A stretch of DNA of 64,000 bases from Rossellomorea marisflavi (GCF_022170785.1 NZ_CP081870.1:1848001-1912000); one strand, 5' to 3'. Shown: positions 38,961 to 49,419, counted from the first letter of the stretch. The notes: generated by a model from the letters alone, not told the origin. Program-made: numbers and translations.

Positions 38961-39198
38961 GTTGTTTCCACCTTATACATAAATTTACAAAATACTTAAA
39001 ACTTTTTTATTTTACGCAATTGGTGTACAATTCTTCATGGTAGACGACCAGCCCGTGGACCCTGTTTTAAGGGGTTGGATGTGAAAAGGTGGCCCGTTGG
39101 GATAAACAATTCAGAACTTTGTGAAAAAAGGGTGAAATGAATTGCAAGCCCCATGGGGTTGTGTTACTATTTAGTAGCCCTTGTGAGGTGTTTAACGA
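38961..39198 (+). promoter_or_regulatory. xerC operon upstream region; trmFO absent
   Basis: No gene is seen. A -10-like TACAAT lies at 39026-39031 without a clear -35. A palindrome CCCCATGGGG flanked by CAA/TTG lies at 39144-39161. In B. subtilis trmFO (gid) would lie between topA and xerC; no trace of its N-terminal FAD motif is visible. Confidence 0.5.
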
Positions 39199-40092
39199 AT
39201 GAATGAAGAACATTCACTACAATCCTTTATCGATTATCTGAAAATAGAGAAGCATTATTCTTCTTATACATTTGAACATTATCGTCATGATATTGAAGAG
39301 TTTTACGTATTTATGAAAGAGCAGGGTATAGGTTCTTTGAAAGATGTCGAGTATTCTGATGCAAGGCTGTTTTTGACCAAACTCCATGATCAAGGTTTGA
39401 AGAGAGCTTCTGTCGCGAGGAAAGTATCGAGCATAAGAAGCTTTTATCGTTTCTTGAACAGGGAGGCCCGTATCCTGGAAAATCCATTTTCTTATGTGAA
39501 CCTTCCAAAGCGGGAGCAAAGGCTGCCGAAGTTTTTTTATGAAGAAGAAATACAAGCACTCCTTGATGCCTGTGGGGATTCCACTCCGCTCGAAATCAGG
39601 AACAGGGCATTATTCGAGCTTCTGTACGCAACGGGCATGAGGGTAAGTGAATGCTCGGGTCTTACGCTGGATGATCTGGATTTCTCCTTGTCGATCCTCT
39701 TGGTCCAAGGGAAAGGGGGAAAGGAGAGGTATGTGCCGTTCGGTAGTTTTGCCCATGACGCACTGGAGGAATACATAAACCGTTCGAGGACGACTTTGAC
39801 CAAACATGCGTCAGAGAAACATCTCTTCCTGAATCATCGGGGCGGTCCCCTGACTCAAAGGGGGATCAGACTGATCCTGACCAAGCTGATCGACAAAGCC
39901 TCCCTGACAAGGAAGATTCACCCTCATATGCTCAGGCACACATTCGCCACGCATTTATTGAACAACGGTGCGGATCTGAGGGCTGTGCAGGATCTCCTTG
40001 GGCATGCCTCTCTTTCTTCCACCCAGGTGTATACGCATGTATCGAAGGACCAATTGAGGAAGTCATACCTCGCGCATCATCCACGTGCATAA
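39199..40092 (+). CDS. xerC: Site-specific tyrosine recombinase XerC (CodV)
   Basis: With its partner (RipX/XerD) resolves chromosome dimers at dif. The 297 residues have a SAM-like N-terminal domain (1-95) and the catalytic core with Arg148, a Lys in [24 protein letters not shown] and nucleophile Tyr278. TGAGGTG precedes the ATG. First gene of the xerC-hslV-hslU-codY operon; the stop overlaps a hslV start candidate. Confidence 0.95.
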   Translation: MNEEHSLQSFIDYLKIEKHYSSYTFEHYRHDIEEFYVFMKEQGIGSLKDVEYSDARLFLTKLHDQGLKRASVARKVSSIRSFYRFLNREARILENPFSYVNLPKREQRLPKFFYEEEIQALLDACGDSTPLEIRNRALFELLYATGMRVSECSGLTLDDLDFSLSILLVQGKGGKERYVPFGSFAHDALEEYINRSRTTLTKHASEKHLFLNHRGGPLTQRGIRLILTKLIDKASLTRKIHPHMLRHTFATHLLNNGADLRAVQDLLGHASLSSTQVYTHVSKDQLRKSYLAHHPRA

Positions 40093-40112
40093 TGGAGAAG
40101 GGAATGAGTAGG

Positions 40113-40655
40113 ATGGAACAATTTCATGCAACAACGATATTCGCCGTTCAACATAACGGTCAATGTGCCATGAGCGGTGACGGTCAGGTGACATTCGGTA
40201 ATGCAGTCGTCATGAAACATACGGCCAGGAAAGTAAGGAAGCTTTTCAATGGTAAGGTTCTTGCTGGATTCGCCGGATCGGTTGCCGATGCATTCACCCT
40301 TTCTGAAATGTTCGAAGGAAAGCTTCAGGAGTTTAACGGAAATCTCCCCAGGGCTGCCGTTGAACTTGCAAAGCAATGGAGGAGCGACAAAATCCTGAGA
40401 AAGCTAGAGGCCATGCTTATCGTGATGGATCAGGAACACCTATTGTTGATATCAGGAACTGGGGAAGTCATTGAACCGGATGACGGGATCCTTGCCATCG
40501 GATCAGGGGGCAATTACGCCCTTTCCGCTGGACGCGCACTGAAGCAGTATGCCGGTGAGCACCTGACGGCAAAGGAAATTGCCCGGTCATCTCTGAATAT
40601 TGCATCTGAAATTTGCGTTTATACGAATAGTCAAATCATCGTTGAAGAGCTTTGA
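40113..40655 (+). CDS. hslV: ATP-dependent protease proteolytic subunit HslV (ClpQ/CodW)
   Basis: Forms the dodecameric chamber of HslVU. The 180 residues align fully with B. subtilis ClpQ ([36 protein letters not shown]). Three in-frame ATGs exist (40092, 40104, 40113). The last gives M-E-Q-F-H-A-T-T and has AAGGGA 9 bases upstream; 40104 gives M-S-R-M-E-Q and has GGAG 6 bases upstream. Homologues have a small residue at position 2, so Glu here is odd. Confidence 0.93.
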   Translation: MEQFHATTIFAVQHNGQCAMSGDGQVTFGNAVVMKHTARKVRKLFNGKVLAGFAGSVADAFTLSEMFEGKLQEFNGNLPRAAVELAKQWRSDKILRKLEAMLIVMDQEHLLLISGTGEVIEPDDGILAIGSGGNYALSAGRALKQYAGEHLTAKEIARSSLNIASEICVYTNSQIIVEEL

Positions 40656-40692
40656 TATAGATTCCCGTATGGGGCAAAGGAGTGTGTAGAGA

Positions 40693-42102
40693 ATGAAGAA
40701 TTCGGAACATTTAACGCCGAGGCAAATCGTTGAGCGTCTCGACCAATTCATCATCGGTCAGAAAGATGCCAAGAGGGCTGTAGCAGTCGCTCTTCGCAAC
40801 AGATACCGGAGAAGTCTTCTCTCAGATGAACTGAAGGACGAAGTGATCCCGAAGAATATCCTGATGATGGGCCCTACCGGAGTCGGGAAAACCGAGATTG
40901 CCAGAAGGATCGCCAAGCTGGTTCGTGCACCTTTTATTAAGGTGGAAGCAACAAAATTCACTGAAGTTGGGTATGTAGGACGAGATGTTGAATCAATGGT
41001 CAGGGACCTGGTGGAAACGTCGGTGCGTCTCGTGAAGGAAGAGAAGATGGCAGGCGTGCAGGAGGCAGCGAGGAAAAACGCTGATCAACGCCTCGTCGAG
41101 CTGGTCGTTCCTTCAAAGAAAAAATCTTCATCCTATAAAAATCCCTTCGAAATGATCTTTGGAGGGAACCAAGCCCAGCCGTCTGATGATGATCAGGAAA
41201 AGCAGGAAGAGATGTCCCTCCAGGAAAAACGGAAGGTCATTGAGGAAAAGCTTCGCAACGGTGAACTCGAAGAAGAGTATGTCACCATTGAGGTGGAAGA
41301 ACAACAGGCATCCATGTTCGATATGCTGCAAGGTTCCGGAATGGAACAGATGGGGATGAACATGCAGGATGCCTTGAGCAATCTTGTTCCTAAAAAGAAG
41401 AAAAAGAGGAAGCTCAAGGTGAAGGAAGCACGTGCCGTATTGACGAGTGAAGAGGCCCAGAAACTGATCGATATGGATGAGGTGACGCAGGATGCCGTCC
41501 TAAGGGCAGAGCAGTCGGGTATCATCTTCATCGATGAGATCGATAAGATCGCGAGCAAGGGTTCCGGTCAGTCTTCAGCAGATGTATCGAGAGAAGGCGT
41601 ACAACGTGATATCCTGCCGATCGTCGAGGGCTCCACGATCGTTACCAAGTATGGCTCCGTGAAAACGGACCATGTCCTATTCATCGCAGCGGGTGCTTTC
41701 CATATGAGTAAGCCGTCTGATCTCATCCCCGAACTTCAGGGACGTTTCCCGATCAGGGTGGAACTTCAAAAGCTGTCCACGGATGACTTCGTGAAGATCC
41801 TGGTTGAACCTGATAATGCAATCATCAAGCAATATATTGCGTTGCTGGAAACAGAAGGTATACAAATCGAATTTTCTGACGATGCTATTCGTAGACTCGC
41901 CGAAATCGCCTATGACGTGAATCAGGAAACAGACAATATCGGTGCAAGGAGGCTTCATACCATCATGGAGAAACTTCTCGAAGATCTGTCGTTCGAAGCC
42001 CCTGATATTTCGATGGGAACCGTTTCGATCACTCCGGGCTACGTCGACGAAAAACTGAAAGCCATCGCAAAGGATAAAGACCTCAGCCAATTTATACTAT
42101 AA
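40693..42102 (+). CDS. hslU: HslU (ClpY/CodX) protease ATPase subunit
   Basis: AAA+ unfoldase feeding HslV. The 469 residues have Walker [10 protein letters not shown] (about 60-68), an intermediate I-domain (about 110-240, charged and Met-rich), Walker [12 protein letters not shown] and sensor regions, ending with the DLSQFIL tail that docks into HslV. Confidence 0.97.
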   Translation: MKNSEHLTPRQIVERLDQFIIGQKDAKRAVAVALRNRYRRSLLSDELKDEVIPKNILMMGPTGVGKTEIARRIAKLVRAPFIKVEATKFTEVGYVGRDVESMVRDLVETSVRLVKEEKMAGVQEAARKNADQRLVELVVPSKKKSSSYKNPFEMIFGGNQAQPSDDDQEKQEEMSLQEKRKVIEEKLRNGELEEEYVTIEVEEQQASMFDMLQGSGMEQMGMNMQDALSNLVPKKKKKRKLKVKEARAVLTSEEAQKLIDMDEVTQDAVLRAEQSGIIFIDEIDKIASKGSGQSSADVSREGVQRDILPIVEGSTIVTKYGSVKTDHVLFIAAGAFHMSKPSDLIPELQGRFPIRVELQKLSTDDFVKILVEPDNAIIKQYIALLETEGIQIEFSDDAIRRLAEIAYDVNQETDNIGARRLHTIMEKLLEDLSFEAPDISMGTVSITPGYVDEKLKAIAKDKDLSQFIL

Positions 42103-42195
42103 GTTTTTTTTAGTGTGAATGTGGGTAAAGAAACATGAATTCATTCCATTATATATTGAAGAAGAAACACTTTAGCCGTAGTAGGAGGAAATAGT

Positions 42196-42975
42196 ATGAA
42201 TTTACTAGCGAAAACAAGAACCATTAATGCCATGCTGCAAAATGCAGCGGGTAAACCAGTTAACTTTAAAGAAATGTCCGAAACATTGAGCCAGGTCATC
42301 GAAGCGAATGTCTTCGTTGTAAGCAGAAGAGGGAAACTTCTTGGCTATGCAATCAACCAACAAATCGAAAATGAACGCATGAAGCAGATGCTTGCAGACA
42401 GACAATTCCCTGAAGAGTATACTCAAAACCTCTTCAATGTCCAGGAAACATCTCCAAACTTAGATGTGAACAGTGAATATACTGCGTTCCCAGTAGAGAA
42501 CAAAGAATTGTTCAATAGCGGTCTTACAACGATCGTCCCGATCATCGGTGGAGGAGAGCGTCTTGGGACACTGATCCTAGCCCGCTTGGAGGCTTCATTC
42601 GAAGACGATGACCTCATTCTCGGAGAATATGGTGCAACGGTCGTAGGGATGGAAATCCTTCGTGAGAAAGCAGATGAGATCGAAGTAGAAGCCCGAAGCA
42701 AAGCGGTTGTTCAAATGGCCATCAGCTCCCTCTCCTATAGTGAGTTGGAAGCAATCGAGCACATTTTCGAAGAACTTGATGGCAACGAAGGATTGCTTGT
42801 AGCATCCAAAATTGCCGATCGTGTAGGGATTACCCGCTCAGTCATTGTCAATGCACTCCGTAAGCTTGAAAGTGCCGGTGTGATCGAGTCACGTTCCCTT
42901 GGTATGAAGGGAACGTACATCAAAGTGCTGAACAACAAATTCCTCGTGGAATTGGATAAGCTTCGTACCAATTAA
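42196..42975 (+). CDS. codY: GTP- and BCAA-sensing global regulator CodY
   Basis: Represses nutrient-scavenging, competence and (in B. subtilis) fla/che genes when GTP and branched-chain amino acids are high. The 259 residues have an N-terminal GAF domain (about 1-155) and a winged HTH (about 200-250, [22 protein letters not shown]). AGGAGG precedes the ATG. The 93-base gap after hslU suggests possible extra control. Confidence 0.98.
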   Translation: MNLLAKTRTINAMLQNAAGKPVNFKEMSETLSQVIEANVFVVSRRGKLLGYAINQQIENERMKQMLADRQFPEEYTQNLFNVQETSPNLDVNSEYTAFPVENKELFNSGLTTIVPIIGGGERLGTLILARLEASFEDDDLILGEYGATVVGMEILREKADEIEVEARSKAVVQMAISSLSYSELEAIEHIFEELDGNEGLLVASKIADRVGITRSVIVNALRKLESAGVIESRSLGMKGTYIKVLNNKFLVELDKLRTN

Positions 42976-42991
42976 TAGTTCCGCAATTACT

Positions 42992-43028
42992 AAAACCCCA
43001 TCATCGTTATCCGGTGATGGGGTTTTTT
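42992..43028 (+). terminator. Intrinsic terminator after codY
   Basis: AAAACCCCATCA/TGATGGGGTTTT arms with further CG/CG pairing inside, then a T-run. Ends the xerC-codY operon. Confidence 0.94.
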
Positions 43029-43564
43029 GCGTTGGGTACACCTATTATATGCTTAAAAAACTATTTATGAGATTTATCAGGAATATGACTATTATGACAG
43101 CGTTTATTCAGATTCTTCTTTGTAAAACCATACGGAAATCAAATATCAGTTCTCTAAAATAAAGCAAAAGTACTAGACGAGGTGAATCTTTAGCCCTTGT
43201 TAAACATTTGTTGAATAGTACAATTAAATTAATTCCTTGTACGACGGCATTCGACTGTGAAAGCTATAAAATTACATTTAATGGCATGACATAGAGAGCA
43301 TTTACTAACATAAAACCACGTGTAATAAGGAGTGAGGGAACTTTTTTTGTACTGATGAGCTGATTTTCCAAGTGGATACGATGGGAACAAAAGGATTTTA
43401 CATAGTATATAAGTCATATTTTTTCAATTATCGACAAAGTTCTATCATTTTTACGGAAATTTCATAGACACTACTCGAGTGAAACATTACAATAAATACT
43501 GTTGCATGATAAATATGTCAAACTAAGTAGTAATTTGTAAAATAACTAGTTAGAGGTGGATATA
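43029..43564 (+). promoter_or_regulatory. fla/che operon upstream region, ~530 bases, no gene
   Basis: Markedly AT-rich and without a convincing gene on either strand. A possible SigA promoter is TTACAA, 17 bases, TAAATA at about 43488-43516. A CodY-box-like ATTTTTACGGAAATT (11 of 15 matches to AATTTTCWGAAAATT) lies at 43447-43461. No SigD-type GCCGATAT was seen. The main fla/che promoter should be here. Confidence 0.45.
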
Positions 43565-43954
43565 GTGAACATTTTTTCCAATACATTTTCAGTTCTTGAA
43601 CGGGGCCTTGACTATGCTTCGCTTAATCAGCGGACCATATCGCAAAACATCGCCAACGTGGATACCCCGAATTATAAAGCGAAAAAAGCAGAGTTCAGTC
43701 AAGTGCTTCAGGATTCAATGAATGCCTTAGAAGCAACAAGGACGGACTCCAGGCACTTCGCCTTCCAATCACAGCCCTCTAGCAGTCGAATTTCAATCAA
43801 ACAACCCAATGAATACAATCATAACGGGAACGGGGTCGACTTGGATCGGGAAATGTCAGACCTTGCTTCCAATCAAATCTATTATAATGCCGTGACAGAT
43901 AGACTGAGCGGTAAATTCAACAGCCTCCAGTCAGTAATTAAAGGAGGGAAATGA
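43565..43954 (+). CDS. flgB: Flagellar basal-body rod protein FlgB
   Basis: Proximal rod subunit exported by the flagellar type III system. The 129 residues have the rod signature NQRTISQNIANVDTPNYKAKK (about 21-41). GTG 43565 is 6 bases after AGAGGTGG; GTG 43556 lies inside that Shine-Dalgarno sequence. First gene of fla/che; overlaps flgC by an unused ATGA. Confidence 0.95.
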   Translation: MNIFSNTFSVLERGLDYASLNQRTISQNIANVDTPNYKAKKAEFSQVLQDSMNALEATRTDSRHFAFQSQPSSSRISIKQPNEYNHNGNGVDLDREMSDLASNQIYYNAVTDRLSGKFNSLQSVIKGGK

Positions 43955-43956
43955 GC

Positions 43957-44412
43957 ATGACCATTTTTGCAGGGATGAACACCACGGCCTCTGCCCTTAC
44001 TGCCCAGAGGCTCAGGATGGATACGATTTCGTCCAATATGGCCAATGTTGATACTACCAGAGGAAAGATGGTAGATGGAGTGTGGCAACCCTATACGCGC
44101 AAGAGCGTCGTGATGGAAAGTAAAGGTGGAGGGTTCACGTCATTCTTGAACCAGGCGATGGGCAAGACGGATTCTCCTGGAAGCGGTGTTCAGGTCTCGA
44201 GAATTGAAGAAGACACGCAAACGCCCTATAAGATGCAGTATGACCCGGAAAATCCGGACGCCGATGCTGAAGGGTATGTAAGGCTGCCGAATGTCGACCC
44301 TTTGCGTGAAATGGTCGATCTCATCTCGGCTACTCGCTCTTATGAAGCGAATGTAACGGTGTTCAATGCCAATAAATCCATGCTGTCAAAGGCACTTGAA
44401 ATAGGTAAATAA
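43957..44412 (+). CDS. flgC: Flagellar basal-body rod protein FlgC
   Basis: Rod subunit. The 151 residues have the N-terminal rod motif ASALTAQRLRMDTISSNMANVDT and the C-terminal PLREMVDLISATRSYEANVTVFN. AAAGGAGGG fits ATG 43957 (8 bases) better than ATG 43951. Confidence 0.96.
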   Translation: MTIFAGMNTTASALTAQRLRMDTISSNMANVDTTRGKMVDGVWQPYTRKSVVMESKGGGFTSFLNQAMGKTDSPGSGVQVSRIEEDTQTPYKMQYDPENPDADAEGYVRLPNVDPLREMVDLISATRSYEANVTVFNANKSMLSKALEIGK

Positions 44413-44426
44413 AGGAGGGGAAGCAC

Positions 44427-44726
44427 TTGGCGATCTCAGGAGTCAATTCTGTACAAGGCGGTATGATGATACCGTCAGTCAAGATAAATGAAACGAAAAC
44501 CGGAGAAGCGGGGTTCGGCAAGTTACTGAAGGATACGATCGATGAAGTGAACAAGAGCCAGCTTCAATCCGATGAAATGACCAAAAAATTGGTGATGGGG
44601 GAAAATGTGGACCTGCATTCCGTCATGATTGCATCCCAAAAAGCCAGCATCACCATGCAGACTACCATGGAAGTGAGAAACAAAGTGATTGAAGCCTATC
44701 AGGAAATCATGAGAATGCCAATGTAA
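44427..44726 (+). CDS. fliE: Flagellar hook-basal body complex protein FliE
   Basis: Links the MS ring to the rod. The 99 residues show the C-terminal signature ENVDLHSVMIASQKASITMQ. Starts with TTG 44427; AAAGGAGGGG lies 6-7 bases upstream. Confidence 0.95.
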   Translation: MAISGVNSVQGGMMIPSVKINETKTGEAGFGKLLKDTIDEVNKSQLQSDEMTKKLVMGENVDLHSVMIASQKASITMQTTMEVRNKVIEAYQEIMRMPM

Positions 44727-44756
44727 GTAGATTGGCTATAGTACCGGAGGATTGTA

Positions 44757-46352
44757 ATGAATGAATCGCTTACGAAATATAAAGATCAGATAAAAACGTT
44801 TTGGGGCAGTCGTTCCCGAAAACAAAAAGCCGGGATGGGGATCGGTCTACTGCTTATCCTCATCTTGATCGCTATCATCAGTTTCTTTGCCACCAGAACA
44901 GATCTGGTGCCTTTATACAGCAATCTCTCTGTGTCCGAAACGGGTACGATCAAGGAAAACCTTGACGGGCGGGGAATCACTTCGGAAATTTCAGACGGTG
45001 GAACGACGATCATGGTCCCGAAGGAACAGGTGGACACATTGAAGGTGGAGCTTGCCGCAGAGGGGATCCCCAATTCAGGAAGCATCGATTATTCCTTCTT
45101 TAGTCAAAACGCCGGTTTCGGAATGACGGATAATGAATTCAATGTATTGAAACTGGATGCCATGCAGACCGAACTGGCGGATCTAATGAAAAGCATCGAC
45201 GGGGTGAAAGATGCAAAGGTCATGATCAACATGCCGGCCGAGCAGGTATTCGTGAGCGATGAAAATCAGCAGGGCTCTGCATCCATCGTATTGAATACCA
45301 ACCCAGGATTCACGATGGACCAGAGACAGATCAAATCCCTTTATCATTTGGTTTCAAAAAGCGTACCCAAACTTCCTACAGACAATATCGTGATCATGAA
45401 TCAAAATTTCGAGTACTTTGATCTTGATTCACAAAATGCAGGTAGCAATGCAGTCGCCGGCCAGATGGAGATCAAAAAGGAAGTGGAGCGTGATCTTCAG
45501 CGCCAGGTCCAGAATATGCTTGGCACGATGATCGGCTTCAATAAGGTCGTCGTTTCCGTTACAACTGATATTGACTTTACCCAGGAAAATAGGGAAGAAA
45601 ACCTCGTAACTCCGGTAGATGAAGAAAATATGGAAGGAATTGCAGTTAGTGCACAGCGGATCAATGAAACATACTCCGGTGAAGGCGCAGCCGACGGGGG
45701 GACACCTGGTGCGGGTGACGGCAATGAACCGACCAACAGCGGTGTCACATATGGAGCTGGTAGCGAGTCCAATGGTGACTACGAAAAAATGGAAGAAACC
45801 ATCAATAACGAAGTGAACAGAATCAAGAAAGAAATTACCGAGAGTCCCTATAAGGTAAGGGATATCGGAATCCAAGTCATGGTCGAACCACCCGAGCCCG
45901 ATAACTTGAACTCACTTCCGCAATCACGGGTGGACGACATTCAGCAGGTTCTCTCAACGATCATCCGCACGTCCATCGACAAAGATGAAGTTCCAGACCT
46001 TACGGATCAGGAACTGAGTGACAAGGTCGTCGTTTCTGTCCAGCCCTTCAACGGCAAGGTGGAGATGGACGACGAGAAAACCACTGGCCTACCTTGGTGG
46101 ATTTATGCAGTCGGAGGGGTGCTTCTCTTAGTGATCATTCTCCTCGTCATCATGATCATTCGTTCAAGGAAAAACGAAGAAGAAGTGGAAGAGCTGATCG
46201 TAGAAGAGAAAGTGGAGCTCGCACCCATCCCTGATATAGAGCCTAAACAGGAAACAGAGGCCACCATCAGGAGGAAACAACTTGAAAAGATGGCCAAGGA
46301 TAAACCTGAAGAATTTGCAAAATTACTGCGCACGTGGCTAGCGGAAGAATAG
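44757..46352 (+). CDS. fliF: Flagellar MS-ring protein FliF
   Basis: Membrane ring on which the rotor and export gate are built. The 531 residues have membrane segments at about 26-47 and 447-470, ring-building motifs between them, and a C-terminal FliG-binding tail ending KLLRTWLAEE. GGAGG precedes the ATG. Confidence 0.97.
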   Translation: MNESLTKYKDQIKTFWGSRSRKQKAGMGIGLLLILILIAIISFFATRTDLVPLYSNLSVSETGTIKENLDGRGITSEISDGGTTIMVPKEQVDTLKVELAAEGIPNSGSIDYSFFSQNAGFGMTDNEFNVLKLDAMQTELADLMKSIDGVKDAKVMINMPAEQVFVSDENQQGSASIVLNTNPGFTMDQRQIKSLYHLVSKSVPKLPTDNIVIMNQNFEYFDLDSQNAGSNAVAGQMEIKKEVERDLQRQVQNMLGTMIGFNKVVVSVTTDIDFTQENREENLVTPVDEENMEGIAVSAQRINETYSGEGAADGGTPGAGDGNEPTNSGVTYGAGSESNGDYEKMEETINNEVNRIKKEITESPYKVRDIGIQVMVEPPEPDNLNSLPQSRVDDIQQVLSTIIRTSIDKDEVPDLTDQELSDKVVVSVQPFNGKVEMDDEKTTGLPWWIYAVGGVLLLVIILLVIMIIRSRKNEEEVEELIVEEKVELAPIPDIEPKQETEATIRRKQLEKMAKDKPEEFAKLLRTWLAEE

Positions 46353-46362
46353 GGGGATCGGT

Positions 46363-47373
46363 ATGAGAAGAGAAAAAGGACTAACAGGTAAGCAAAAAGC
46401 AGCAATTCTCCTGATCTCCCTTGGGCCGGATGTATCGGCATCGGTGTACAAGCATCTGTCAGAGGAAGAAATTGAAAAGCTGACCCTTGAGATCTCCGGT
46501 GTGAAAAAGGTGGAGACCGAAGCAAAGGAAGGGATCATGGAAGAGTTCCATCATATCGCCATGGCACAGGATTATATCTCTCAGGGCGGTATAGGATATG
46601 CGAAGACCGTTTTAGAAAAGGCGTTGGGGGCTGATCAAGCGACGGCCATCATCAATCGCCTAACGTCTTCCCTACAAGTCAGGCCATTCGATTTTGCACG
46701 GAAGGCCGATGCTGCGCAAATACTGAATTTTATCCAGAATGAACATCCACAGACGATTGCACTCATTCTTTCCTATCTTGACCCGCAGCAGGCAGGTCAG
46801 ATCCTATCTGAACTTCCTCAAGAGGTACAAGCGGATATTGCGCGCAGGATCGCCCTGATGGATGGGACCTCCCCTGAAGTGATCAGTGAAGTGGAAGCCA
46901 TTCTCGAGAAAAAACTATCGGCTACAGTCACACAGGATTATACGCAGACAGGCGGAGTCGAGGCAGTAGTGGAAGTGTTGAACGGAGTAGATCGTGCCAC
47001 GGAAAAAACGATCCTCGATTCACTGGAAATACAAGATCCGGAGTTGGCTGAAGAAATCAAGAAGCGGATGTTCGTCTTTGAAGATATCGTCACCCTTGAC
47101 AGCCGCTCCATCCAACGCGTCATAAGGGATTGTGAAAATGAAGACCTTCTTCTTGCCCTTAAAGTCTCGGCTGATGATGTGAAGAATGTGGTGTTCAAGA
47201 ATATGTCGAGTCGTATGGTCGAAACAATCAAAGAAGAGATGGAATTCATGGGACCAGTTCGTTTGAAAGATGTAGAAGAAGCTCAATCAAGGATCGTATC
47301 CATTATCAGACGACTCGAGGACTCGGGAGAAATCATCATCGCCAGAGGCGGGGGAGACGATATCATTGTCTAA
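46363..47373 (+). CDS. fliG: Flagellar motor switch protein FliG
   Basis: Rotor protein that contacts MotA. The 336 residues comprise the FliF-binding N domain (KQKAAILLISLGPD near 11-24), the middle domain with the EHPQTIALILSYL motif (about 126-138), and the C-terminal torque domain with the charged helix SIQRVIRDCENEDLLLALK. Overlaps fliH by 8 bases. Confidence 0.97.
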   Translation: MRREKGLTGKQKAAILLISLGPDVSASVYKHLSEEEIEKLTLEISGVKKVETEAKEGIMEEFHHIAMAQDYISQGGIGYAKTVLEKALGADQATAIINRLTSSLQVRPFDFARKADAAQILNFIQNEHPQTIALILSYLDPQQAGQILSELPQEVQADIARRIALMDGTSPEVISEVEAILEKKLSATVTQDYTQTGGVEAVVEVLNGVDRATEKTILDSLEIQDPELAEEIKKRMFVFEDIVTLDSRSIQRVIRDCENEDLLLALKVSADDVKNVVFKNMSSRMVETIKEEMEFMGPVRLKDVEEAQSRIVSIIRRLEDSGEIIIARGGGDDIIV

Positions 47374-48103
47374 GATCATCAAAAATGTCTCTGAGCTTGG
47401 CAGTAAGATCATCGAACCGAGAAGAATCCTCCTTTCACGGGTTGGTGATAGTCAAGAACACAGTGCTGATACCGATGCCATCCTGGAGAATGCGAGAATC
47501 AAAGCAGACCGTGTCCTTGAAAACGCACGTCGTGAACATCAACGGACCCAAGAATCGATTCAGACGGCGAGAAGCGAATGGGAAAAGGAAAGGGAACGAC
47601 TGATGGAAGAAGCATATAACGAAGGCTACTTGCTGGGGGAGCAGGAAGGGAAACAGTCTGGTTACAGTGCTTACACTGGAATCATCGAAGAAGCGAACCG
47701 CATTGTCGAGGAAAACCGAGAACACTATTACTCTTACATCGAGCGTGCTGAGAAGGTCATCCTCTCCCTCGCTGTCCGTAGTGCAGAGACAATCCTCCAT
47801 CAGGAACTGGAAGACGAAGAGCGTTTCATCCCTATCCTTCAGAGGGGGCTGAAGGAAGTCAGGGATCTTCCTGAAGTGCGAATTCATATCCATCCATCCA
47901 GGCACCACCTTCTCATGGAGCATAAAAGTGAACTGGAAGCGATGTTTCCGGCAGACGTGCAATTATTCGTTTATGCAAACGATGATCTCGATCCATTGGA
48001 GTGTTACATGGAAACCAAGCAGGGTAGAATCGTTCTTTCCGTTGATTCCCAGCTTGAAGAGTTGAAAAGGAAGCTTCTCGAGCGGATGGAGGAGGAAGGA
48101 TGA
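47366..48103 (+). CDS. fliH: Flagellar export ATPase regulator FliH
   Basis: Dimeric stalk of the FliI ATPase. The 245 residues are largely coiled coil (about 30-110) followed by a V-ATPase E-subunit-like C-terminal domain. TTG 47366 inside fliG is the likely start with GGGGGAG upstream; the exact start is less certain. ATGA overlap with fliI. Confidence 0.9.
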   Translation: MSKIIKNVSELGSKIIEPRRILLSRVGDSQEHSADTDAILENARIKADRVLENARREHQRTQESIQTARSEWEKERERLMEEAYNEGYLLGEQEGKQSGYSAYTGIIEEANRIVEENREHYYSYIERAEKVILSLAVRSAETILHQELEDEERFIPILQRGLKEVRDLPEVRIHIHPSRHHLLMEHKSELEAMFPADVQLFVYANDDLDPLECYMETKQGRIVLSVDSQLEELKRKLLERMEEEG

Positions 48104-49419
48104 AAGCAAGTGAACTTCTCGATTTCATCCCGAAGACGCCGACATTCAAAAAATACGGAAAAGTCCATCGGGTTGTAGGATTGATGATTGAATCACAAGG
48201 ACCCGAAAGCTCCGTGGGAGAAGTATGCCATATCCATATGAAAAGCAGGGGGAAAGAGAAGATCATCCCGGCGGAAGTGGTCGGATTCAATGGGGAACTG
48301 GTCATTTTGATGCCGTACACGAGTATGCAGGATATCGCCCCGGGTAGCCTAGTGGAAGCCACCGAAAAGCCACTTGAAATCAAGGTCGGCCCTTCCTTGA
48401 TCGGGAAGGTGATCGACTCCCTTGGAAATCCCCTCGACGGCAGCACCCTCCCATATGGACTGAGTTCGGTCCATACAGAAAAAGATTCCCCTAATCCCCT
48501 GTCCCGTCCCCCAATCGATGAAGTAATGGAAGTCGGCGTCAAAGCGATCGACAGTATGCTTACGGTTGGGAAAGGACAAAGGATCGGTATTTTTGCTGGG
48601 AGCGGGGTTGGGAAAAGCACCTTGCTAGGAATGATTGCCCGGAATACGAAAGCTGACCTGAACGTCATCGCCCTCGTCGGGGAGCGAGGCAGAGAGGTGA
48701 GGGAATTCATTGAGAGAGACCTTGGCGAGGAAGGTCTGAAGCGGACCATCGTCGTAGCAGCTACTTCGGATCAGCCCGCCCTTAAAAGGATCAAAGGTGC
48801 CTTTACGGCTACGGCCATCGCGGAATATTTTCGTGATAAGGGGATGAATGTGATGTTGATGATGGACTCCGCCACAAGGGTGGCGATGGCACAGCGTGAA
48901 ATCGGCCTTGCCGTGGGAGAACCACCCACGACAAAAGGATACACCCCTTCTGTATTTGCCATCCTTCCAAAACTTTTGGAGCGGACCGGGACCAATAGAA
49001 ACGGAAGCATCACGGCTTTTTACACCGTACTGGTGGACGGAGATGACCTCAACGAGCCGATCTCCGACACGGTGAGGGGGATCTTGGACGGACATATCGT
49101 CCTTGATCGGGACATTGCCAATAGGGGGCAGTACCCAGCCATCAATCTTCTGAAAAGCGTCAGCAGATTGATGAATCATCTTACCGATCCCTCACATAAA
49201 CAAGCTGCAACCCGTATTAGGGAACTTCTTAGTACGTATTTGAAATCGGAAGACCTCATTCAAATCGGAGCATACAAAAAAGGCTCGTCCAAAGAAGTGG
49301 ATGAAGCGATCGACTATTATCCGAACATCATTTCTTATTTGAAACAGGATGTCATGGAGAAGCGCTCTTTCAAGGAAAGTGTGGAAGAGCTAATACAACT
49401 GGCGGAAACGGGTGAATGA
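48100..49419 (+). CDS. fliI: Flagellum-specific ATPase FliI
   Basis: Type III export ATPase related to F1-beta. The 439 residues have Walker A GSGVGKSTLL (about 167-176), GERGREVREF and Walker B MLMMDSATR. Energises unfolding and entry of rod, hook and filament subunits with FliH and FliJ. Confidence 0.97.
   Translation: MKASELLDFIPKTPTFKKYGKVHRVVGLMIESQGPESSVGEVCHIHMKSRGKEKIIPAEVVGFNGELVILMPYTSMQDIAPGSLVEATEKPLEIKVGPSLIGKVIDSLGNPLDGSTLPYGLSSVHTEKDSPNPLSRPPIDEVMEVGVKAIDSMLTVGKGQRIGIFAGSGVGKSTLLGMIARNTKADLNVIALVGERGREVREFIERDLGEEGLKRTIVVAATSDQPALKRIKGAFTATAIAEYFRDKGMNVMLMMDSATRVAMAQREIGLAVGEPPTTKGYTPSVFAILPKLLERTGTNRNGSITAFYTVLVDGDDLNEPISDTVRGILDGHIVLDRDIANRGQYPAINLLKSVSRLMNHLTDPSHKQAATRIRELLSTYLKSEDLIQIGAYKKGSSKEVDEAIDYYPNIISYLKQDVMEKRSFKESVEELIQLAETGE

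Noticed and set aside
43229-43417. 62-codon - strand frame in the fla/che upstream region
   Set aside because: No Shine-Dalgarno sequence, Cys-rich random composition, not recognised; more likely chance in AT-rich DNA.
47913-48749. 278-codon frame on the - strand across fliH-fliI
   Set aside because: Antisense to the FliI ATPase core; no family match or start signal.
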